Below are positions 58,578 through 64,000 of a stretch of DNA of 64,000 bases, piece by piece. The translations under genes and the position numbers were made by a program. The stretch spans positions 186,001-250,000 of the forward strand of contig JACRPF010000015.1 in the NCBI GenBank assembly GCA_016214035.1, given 5' to 3'. This DNA comes from Spirochaetota bacterium. GTDB taxonomy: Bacteria > Spirochaetota > Brachyspiria > Brachyspirales > JACRPF01. A model generated the notes under the pieces. That model saw nothing but the letters and a program-made list of their open reading frames with translations. It had not been told where the DNA came from and made no database searches. Within the stretch, counting starts at the first letter, position 1. Each line of letters starts with the position of its first letter.

Positions 58578-59447
58578 ATGCGGATAATTTCGTTCGGCGA
58601 AATGCTCTGGGATCTGTTCCCGGAGGGCCCTCGTTTCGGCGGTGCCCCGGCGAATTTCGCCTGTCATGCGGCGCTCAAGCATGCATCGGTAAGTATGGTG
58701 AGCGCTGTGGGTGCCGATGAACGCGGTGATAATGCCGTGAATATACTGAAACAATTCGGTGTCGATACATCGCTGGTGCAGACAATACCGGATAAGCCGA
58801 CCGGCGCGGTCAATGTGACGCTCGATCATGCCGGCAAGCCGGAGTATGTGATACAGGCGGATGCCGCCTGGGACCATATTGCGCATACGATGGAATTGGA
58901 TGAACGTGTCGCCCGGGCCGATGCGGTTTACTACGGCACACTCGGTCAGCGCGGCGCTGCATCACGGACTACACTCCGATTTCTGCTGTTCGGTGCAAAA
59001 CAGCGGGGTATTCGCAGAATACTCGATGTGAACCTGCGAAAACCGTTCATCGATGACGAATTGATCCGCGAGTCGGTCATGCTGGCGAGCGTGCTGAAGG
59101 TCAGCGATGAAGAGCTGAGTGCTGTCGCAGCTGCGTGCGGAGTCGCTGCCGGCGGTGACCCGGAACCGGTGATGAAGGAACTGCGCGTTCGCTATGATCT
59201 TGAACTGGTCGCTATGACGCGCGGTGCCGATGGCGCGCTGCTCGTGACCGCATCCGGGACGGTACATCAGCCGGGCATTCCGACCGTCGTGCGTGATACG
59301 GTTGGTGCGGGCGATTCGTTCACCGCCGCTATGGCGGTCGGTCTTCTGCACGAAGAACCGGTTGCGGTAATAGCGCGTAACGCCTGCGAAACAGCCGCCG
59401 CGGTCTGTGCCCAGAACGGAGCGGTGCCGGATATCACCGGCGTGTAA
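58578..59447 (+). CDS. PfkB-family carbohydrate kinase (fructokinase-like)
   Basis: A 289-residue sugar kinase. The N-terminal IISFGEMLWDLFPEGPRFGG and GAPANFACHAALKHA match the ScrK-like fructokinase group; the C-terminal DTVGAGDSFTAAMAVGLL holds the catalytic Asp and the anion hole. It would phosphorylate a free hexose or pentose after uptake. The ATG at 58578 gives the family start, though its ribosome site is poor; the frame overlaps the GH32-like stop from 58551. With the divergent nucleoside hydrolase, ribose is a second candidate substrate. Confidence 0.88.
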   Translation: MRIISFGEMLWDLFPEGPRFGGAPANFACHAALKHASVSMVSAVGADERGDNAVNILKQFGVDTSLVQTIPDKPTGAVNVTLDHAGKPEYVIQADAAWDHIAHTMELDERVARADAVYYGTLGQRGAASRTTLRFLLFGAKQRGIRRILDVNLRKPFIDDELIRESVMLASVLKVSDEELSAVAAACGVAAGGDPEPVMKELRVRYDLELVAMTRGADGALLVTASGTVHQPGIPTVVRDTVGAGDSFTAAMAVGLLHEEPVAVIARNACETAAAVCAQNGAVPDITGV

Positions 59448-59457
59448 TGCGGCGGCG

Positions 59458-59492
59458 TGACCGTATTTGCAGCAGCGCGGGGTGTACGGTCA
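59458..59492. terminator. Inverted repeat between convergent genes
   Basis: TGACCGTA (59458-59465) pairs exactly with TACGGTCA (59485-59492) around a 19-base loop, just after the kinase stop and overlapping the end of the Fpg-like gene at 59490. The position fits a bidirectional terminator, but no T-run is present. Confidence 0.4.
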
Positions 59493-60197
59493 GGTAATCT
59501 GTTTGTCGCTTTTTTCACCGGTGGCGATTGTATAGCCGTTGAACGGATTGGGAAAACTTACGCCGATATGCTGCGGACAGCGGTATGCCATCGCCTCGCT
59601 GATTACCTGCTTGATATTGCCGAAGAGGCTTTTCGCTTTTCTTCCGGTGATGCTGCGCGCTTCGGATTGCGGATCGATACGTGTTCTGATAAGAATTGTT
59701 TTCGCGTACCGCGGGCCTATACCGGCGATGATCTTATCCCTGATGAGAAAGTCCTTGATGGTCGATGACGACAGTCTGAGGCAGCGGCGCAGATGCTTTG
59801 CGCTCATCCGCTTCGTCAGCGGATCCACGCCGACATCCGGCACGCAGGTTTGATCCTTAAGGACGAACAATACACGCTGATTTCTTGATGACTGCATGAG
59901 CGAGAGCGTTCCCTGCGATGTGCGGAAGATGACGCATGCCCCGCGTACCCGCTTCGCTTCATTCGGCTGAAAGTGGAACGCGGAGTGCGAGCCGGGCTCG
60001 ATCATGATTGCATCGCGCGAGAGTTGAAAATATACCGCTTTGCCGAAACGGAATATCTCGATGATCTTCTGTCCCTTCGCAAGGCTTAACTCCCTGCCGG
60101 CGGCGGTTTTACGGATGGAGACATCCTCGATGTAGCTGTTGAGCACCATGGTGATAAGGCTGTTTACCATCATCTGCACTTCTGGTAATTCCGGCAT
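59490..60197 (-). CDS. Fpg/Nei-type DNA glycosylase lacking the zinc finger
   Basis: The ATG at 60197, with AAAGGAG upstream, gives the required N-terminus MPELPEVQMM, in which the Pro becomes the catalytic residue and Glu follows; a Met two codons earlier is less likely. At 235 residues it is shorter than Fpg (about 270). The Lys of the beta-barrel loop (FRFGKAVYF) and the H2TH domain (about 130-190, IKDFLIRDKIIAGIGPRYAKTI) are present, but GIGN is GIGP and the C-terminal four-Cys zinc finger is missing, leaving a short tail ending SDKQIT. It probably excises oxidised bases with altered specificity, or is a divergent nuclease-like paralogue. Confidence 0.8.
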   Translation of the reverse strand: MPELPEVQMMVNSLITMVLNSYIEDVSIRKTAAGRELSLAKGQKIIEIFRFGKAVYFQLSRDAIMIEPGSHSAFHFQPNEAKRVRGACVIFRTSQGTLSLMQSSRNQRVLFVLKDQTCVPDVGVDPLTKRMSAKHLRRCLRLSSSTIKDFLIRDKIIAGIGPRYAKTILIRTRIDPQSEARSITGRKAKSLFGNIKQVISEAMAYRCPQHIGVSFPNPFNGYTIATGEKSDKQIT

Positions 60198-60255
60198 AAA
60201 CAACTCCTTTCAGTGTTCTTTTGTGTATCTTTCGTCTCGTATCTCTGCTATGTTT

Positions 60256-60837
60256 TTACTCGCGGGAACACCGGTAAGGGTTTACGCGGCAGCAGCGTGC
60301 GCAGTGTACCGGATGAATCGATAGATGATATTTCGGGGGGATCCCGATACAGATGTTCCCGGGGGGTGTACCGTTCTGAACGGAATTGATGACGGCGCTG
60401 CGGATTGAGTGTATTACCTGTGACCCGGCAAGCACGACGAATACGCCGTCCTCGTTGTAATATCCGAATTCCGCAAAAAAATAATGACCCGGTATGTCAA
60501 GTAATATATGCCAGCTGCCATAGAGGCTGCTCACTTTAATATCGATGTGCGTGGAGCGTATGCTGCAATCCTCATGATCGAGAAAGCGGTAGACGATGAG
60601 GTGCCTCTCGCGGTCACTGAGCTTGTGATTTTTGCGGTCGGCGGCAGAGACTGCCCAACAGGCAAAACACCAGTCGGAGTCATGCCGCAGGAGCGCGATT
60701 ATGGATCTCCCGCTCTGCAAGGGAAACCCCTGTTCGCCATTTAAACACCCGTCCGCCGCACAACAGCCTTTTATTGCACGATCCCTGCCGGCCGGAGGAA
60801 GCATGTGCGATTCGACGTACTTTATTTTTGTCGGCAT
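60256..60837 (-). CDS. DUF4912-type protein
   Basis: The ATG at 60837 follows GAGGA; the open frame extends to 60879. Of 193 residues, about 45-150 match the DUF4912 pattern (DSDWCFACWAVSAAD, YGSWHILLDIPGHYFFAEFG, VVLAGSQVIHS), a small beta-domain found in Firmicutes, cyanobacteria and spirochaetes with no known role. Many Cys residues are scattered through the N- and C-terminal parts (GCCAADGC, HCARCC), which is unusual for the family and suggests metal binding. It lies in the same direction as the small Cys protein ten bases upstream. Confidence 0.7.
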   Translation of the reverse strand: MPTKIKYVESHMLPPAGRDRAIKGCCAADGCLNGEQGFPLQSGRSIIALLRHDSDWCFACWAVSAADRKNHKLSDRERHLIVYRFLDHEDCSIRSTHIDIKVSSLYGSWHILLDIPGHYFFAEFGYYNEDGVFVVLAGSQVIHSIRSAVINSVQNGTPPGNICIGIPPKYHLSIHPVHCARCCRVNPYRCSRE

Positions 60838-60847
60838 TGTATATTCC

Positions 60848-61069
60848 TCAGTGCGCCGGTTGTGTTCCGGAAATATCATAGCTGTTGTGCCGCATTGTCA
60901 GCGGTGATTCCGCTGCAACATCAGTTTCGATATTTGAAGACGTACATTTGGCTAATGCAAGCCTGAGCAGGCAGCCGCCGCAAACATATTGGAATTCGCT
61001 GCTGTATTTTCCTGCACTGAACAGCCTCGATGTCACTTCCTTGCAGCACGCACATTGTTTGTTTCTCAT
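60848..61069 (-). CDS. Small Cys-rich (zinc-ribbon-like) protein
   Basis: A 73-residue protein with Cys pairs near the N-terminus (CACCKEV) and at about 30-33 (CGGCLLRL), the spacing of a zinc ribbon or treble-clef. AGGAAG precedes the ATG. It is probably co-transcribed with the DUF4912 gene that starts ten bases after its stop. Too short for a firm family call; a nucleic-acid or protein-binding accessory role is possible. Confidence 0.6.
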   Translation of the reverse strand: MRNKQCACCKEVTSRLFSAGKYSSEFQYVCGGCLLRLALAKCTSSNIETDVAAESPLTMRHNSYDISGTQPAH

Positions 61070-61484
61070 ATGCTACTTCCTGAAAGCGTTTTACTCGGAC
61101 GCAACATTTTGATACTGGATTATATTGCAAATAGCGTGCCATCCGTCTGACATTCGATTATGCATGTCGCTGTTCATGTCAGTATTCATGCGATTACTAT
61201 TTTTTTCTGTATGCTGTTGCGGGCGTGTCAGTGCCGACAGAATAAACCCCTGTCTGCTATTTTAACAGGGTTAATAATTTTTATCAGATATCCCGGGTGA
61301 GCAGCTGTATTTTCACAAATATAAATATGTTTTATTAGAATTTTACATTTTTACGTGCAGTTCATACTGTTGAGATATTATGTCCGTTGGTATAGAAATT
61401 GCTTTTACACAGGAATATCGCTGTATCGGGAAATAACGCCGCTCACACACCGCAAACGACAGGAACGCGGCAAAGGACGGGGCC
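61070..61484. other. A/T-rich intergenic region before the RND gene
   Basis: No gene is visible in these 415 bases. The sequence is more A/T-rich than its surroundings, has several TATAAT-like words on both strands, and holds the sigma-54-like site at 61388-61404. Confidence 0.5.
61388..61404 (+). promoter_or_regulatory. Sigma-54-like promoter upstream of the RND gene
   Basis: TGGTAT, five bases, then TTGCTT puts GG (61389-61390) and GC (61401-61402) exactly ten bases apart, as in -24/-12 promoters (consensus TGGCAC-N5-TTGCW). The two C positions of the -24 element are T. The ATG lies 80 bases downstream. Confidence 0.4.
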
Positions 61485-64000
61485 ATGACATTATCCGACA
61501 TGTCGATTCGGAATCCGGTATTCGCCTGGATGCTCATGTTCGGACTCATGCTATTCGGCGCGATATGCTTTTCGCGGATGGGCGTGAGCCTCATGCCCGA
61601 CGTCGATTTTCCCGTGGTGAGCGTCTCCGTCGCCTGGCGTAACGCGGCACCAGAAATAATGGAGTCGCAGGTCGCCGATATCGTCGAAGCCGCGGTCAGT
61701 TCGGTCGAGGGGGTGGAGGAGATCGCCTCGACGGTACAGCCGGGGATAGCCAACGTATCGATCCGGTTCAACATCAACAGGAATATCGATCTTGCCATGC
61801 AGGACGTGCAGGCAAAACTGTCGCAGGCTGCACGTATACTTCCGCGCGACATCGACCCGCCGGTGGTGACGAAGACGAATCCGGAGGATCAGCCGATCAT
61901 GTTCGTTTCGCTCTATGGCGACGCCGCGGTAAAAGATATCATGATCTATGCGAATGATTTTCTCAAAGACCGCCTTTCATCGGTGGATGGTGTTGGCGAT
62001 ATATTTCTCGGGGGGCTTGTGCCGCGCGCGCTCCGCGTATGGCTCGATCCGGCGAAGATGGCGGCGAAGGATATAACCGCGCTCGATATCGGTTCGGCGA
62101 TTGTGCGTCAGCATGATGAGGTGCCGGGCGGCCCGATGGAAACCCCGCGCAGTCAGCATAATGTGCGCACGCTGGGAGAGATCGGTGATCCAGCGATGTT
62201 CGGCGATCTGCTGATCATGCAGCGCGGAGCACAGCGCATCTCGGTGCCGATAGCGCTGTCTTCCGTCGCCCGCATCGAGGACGGCCTGTCCGATCTGCAG
62301 CGCATATCGCGCGCCGACGGTCATCGCGCCGTCGGTTTCGGCATACGCAAACAGCGCGGTGCGAACACCGTTGCGGTCGCCGACGGCATCAAAGCCCGTG
62401 TGGCGCAGCTGCGCAAAGGACTTCCCGCCGGCATGATGCTCGACGTCGTGTTCGATTCGTCGGCATACGTGAAACAGGCTACCGCGGAACTGCGCAACAA
62501 TCTCGTCATATCGGCGCTGCTTACGGGCATCGTCTGCTGGCTTTTCCTGGGGACGTTCACCTCAACGCTCAACGTGCTGCTCGCCATGCCTACCTCGGTG
62601 CTCGGTACGTTCATCGTGCTCTATTTTTCGGGGATGACGCTGAACACGTTCACACTGCTCGGTCTCACGCTCGCCATCGGCATCATCGTAGACGATGCGA
62701 TCATGATGCTCGAGAACATCGTTCGTCATCGTGAGCGGGGGGCGAACAGGCTTACCGCGGCCGTCGTGGGGGCGCGTGAGATCACGTTCGCGGCCGTCGC
62801 TGCAACGCTCGCCATTCTGGCGATATTCATCCCCGTTGTTTTCATGCAGGGGATAATCGGTAAGTTTTTCCTTCATTACGGGATCACGGTTTCGGTCGCC
62901 GTTGGTTTTTCGCTGCTCGAAGCGCTCACCCTCACGCCGATGCGCACGTCGCAATTCCTCAGGACGTCGGGTAACAATATCATCGTTCGCGCAAGTGACG
63001 CCGCATTCCATGTGCTCGCCCGGGCATACACCGGGGCTCTTGAGTTCTGCCTCAGGCATCGCCGGGTCGTCATCGGGATTGCATTTGCGGTGTTCGCCAT
63101 ATCGCTCTTCACGGTGCCGGCGCTGCGCAAGGAATACGTGCCCGCACAGGACCAGTCAAGATTTACGGTCCGGTTCTACACGCCGCCGGATTCCTCGCTG
63201 GCGTTCACCGATGAAAAGATCAGGGCCGCGGAAGCGTTCATGACGAATCAGCGGGCGGTGGCGCATATTTTCATCGCTATCGGCGGCTTTCAGGGAGGGC
63301 AGGTGAATCAGGCGACCATGTTCGTTACGATGAAGGACCGCGGCAACCGTCCGCGGGGGAAAGACGGCCGTGAAGTGACGCAGGAACAGTTTATGATGAC
63401 CTGCCGCACGGCGCTGAACCGAATTCCGCAGCTTCGCGCGATCGTGCAGGACCCGTCGACGCAGGGTTTTTCCGCCACCCGGGGATTTCACGTGGAATAT
63501 TCTGTGCGCGGTCCCCATTGGCATACCCTGGTGTCCAATTCACTTTTGTTGAAATCAATCATGCAGGAGTCGGGACTCGTGCTTGATGTCGATTCGGATT
63601 ATCAGGCCGGAGCGCCCGAGATCAATGTCATCCCGGACCGGATCAAGGCGCAATCATACGGTTTATCCATCGACGATATCGGCAATACGGTGCAGGCTGT
63701 CATCGGCGGGTATCGTGTCGCGCAATTCACGGAGAACGGGCACCGGTATGATATCATCATTCGGGCCGAAAGCCGGTATCGTACGGTGGCCGCGGATATC
63801 GCGCGGTCATATGTGCGAAACAACAGCGGTGAAACGATACCGCTCATCGATGTGGTGAGTATAACACAGCGGCCGGCGCTTCTGCAGATCACGCGCGATA
63901 ATCGCGAACGCGCCATCGGTCTTTTCGCGAATATCGCGCCGGGAGAGTCACAGTCGGATGTGCTGGATCGCCTTGATGCTCTCTTTGCCGCACGACTTCC
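61485..64000 (+). CDS. RND-family multidrug efflux transporter (AcrB/HAE1 type), 3' end outside window
   Basis: The frame starts at the ATG at 61485 behind AAAGGA and stays open to the window edge (838 codons). The N-terminus MTLSDMSIRNPVFAWMLMFG is the classic RND entry helix; EGVEEI, the porter domain and then IGIIVDDAIMMLENIVRHRE with the paired Asp of the proton relay in TM4 follow, and a second porter repeat begins after about residue 540. It exports hydrophobic compounds by proton antiport as a trimer in the inner membrane, with an adaptor and a TolC-type channel. No adaptor gene precedes it, which is unusual. Confidence 0.92.
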   Translation, partial: MTLSDMSIRNPVFAWMLMFGLMLFGAICFSRMGVSLMPDVDFPVVSVSVAWRNAAPEIMESQVADIVEAAVSSVEGVEEIASTVQPGIANVSIRFNINRNIDLAMQDVQAKLSQAARILPRDIDPPVVTKTNPEDQPIMFVSLYGDAAVKDIMIYANDFLKDRLSSVDGVGDIFLGGLVPRALRVWLDPAKMAAKDITALDIGSAIVRQHDEVPGGPMETPRSQHNVRTLGEIGDPAMFGDLLIMQRGAQRISVPIALSSVARIEDGLSDLQRISRADGHRAVGFGIRKQRGANTVAVADGIKARVAQLRKGLPAGMMLDVVFDSSAYVKQATAELRNNLVISALLTGIVCWLFLGTFTSTLNVLLAMPTSVLGTFIVLYFSGMTLNTFTLLGLTLAIGIIVDDAIMMLENIVRHRERGANRLTAAVVGAREITFAAVAATLAILAIFIPVVFMQGIIGKFFLHYGITVSVAVGFSLLEALTLTPMRTSQFLRTSGNNIIVRASDAAFHVLARAYTGALEFCLRHRRVVIGIAFAVFAISLFTVPALRKEYVPAQDQSRFTVRFYTPPDSSLAFTDEKIRAAEAFMTNQRAVAHIFIAIGGFQGGQVNQATMFVTMKDRGNRPRGKDGREVTQEQFMMTCRTALNRIPQLRAIVQDPSTQGFSATRGFHVEYSVRGPHWHTLVSNSLLLKSIMQESGLVLDVDSDYQAGAPEINVIPDRIKAQSYGLSIDDIGNTVQAVIGGYRVAQFTENGHRYDIIIRAESRYRTVAADIARSYVRNNSGETIPLIDVVSITQRPALLQITRDNRERAIGLFANIAPGESQSDVLDRLDALFAARL

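Overview
The window looks like a chromosomal segment of an uncultured, flagellated, diderm heterotroph, most plausibly a member or relative of the Spirochaetota. The pointers are a FlgL hook-filament junction protein behind a sigma-28-like promoter, a YaaR (DUF327) protein, a DUF4912 protein, an RsbU/RsbW/STAS partner-switching cassette, a lipoprotein, an OmpA-type protein and an RND pump. Codon use is moderately GC-rich with frequent AUA isoleucine. The phylum assignment is inference; there is no rRNA, tRNA or CRISPR array in the window.

Layout. 1-2 kb: ECF sigma factor with a membrane anti-sigma-like partner, then an AraC regulator divergent from a 4Fe-4S reductase. 3-7.3 kb: a promoter-led run of flippase-like protein, YaaR, TsaB, PurN and a lipoprotein. 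7.3-9 kb: a MITE-like element beside a beta-helix gene that may have lost its 5' end. 9.2-17 kb: glutamine amidotransferase, BioB, ArgA-like acetyltransferase, PD40-OmpA protein, AraC regulator, pyruvate kinase, a large GNAT protein. 17-31.4 kb: a heparinase-like gene converges on a tightly packed seven-gene minus-strand operon (two DUF1566-type proteins, FAD oxidoreductase, LysM-anchored solute-binding protein, DUF6259 hydrolase, GH42-like hydrolase, deoxyribosyltransferase-like protein), divergent from an AraC regulator. This reads as a glycan-use locus.

31.5-34.5 kb: dCMP deaminase, STAS antagonist, anti-sigma kinase and GAF-PP2C phosphatase. 34.6-39 kb: an XRE-cupin regulator divergent from GDPD, glycerol-1-phosphate dehydrogenase (G1PDH) and GlpD, with repeated GTTTACC half-sites at both promoters. 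The operon could turn both stereoisomers of glycerol phosphate into DHAP and is the most interesting metabolic proposal here. 39-47.7 kb: a membrane GyrI-like protein, FlgL, the tiny ribosomal protein THX (33 aa), a 1439-residue 2-hydroxyacyl-CoA dehydratase activase-type protein, and exported proteins.

47.8-51.9 kb is an accessory, decaying region: frameshifted esterase, IS91-type transposase remnant, a palindrome-dense noncoding island, a long stem-loop, a dispersed palindromic repeat, an ECF sigma factor with a hydrophobic tail, and another MITE-like inverted repeat. 51.9-64 kb: a CsgG-like outer-membrane protein, an exported TIM-barrel hydrolase, an AraC/nucleoside hydrolase pair divergent from a GH32-like/PfkB kinase pair, a zinc-finger-less Fpg-type glycosylase, DUF4912 and Cys-rich small proteins, and an RND efflux pump running off the end behind a sigma-54-like site.

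All homology calls come from motif recognition by eye; no database search was run.
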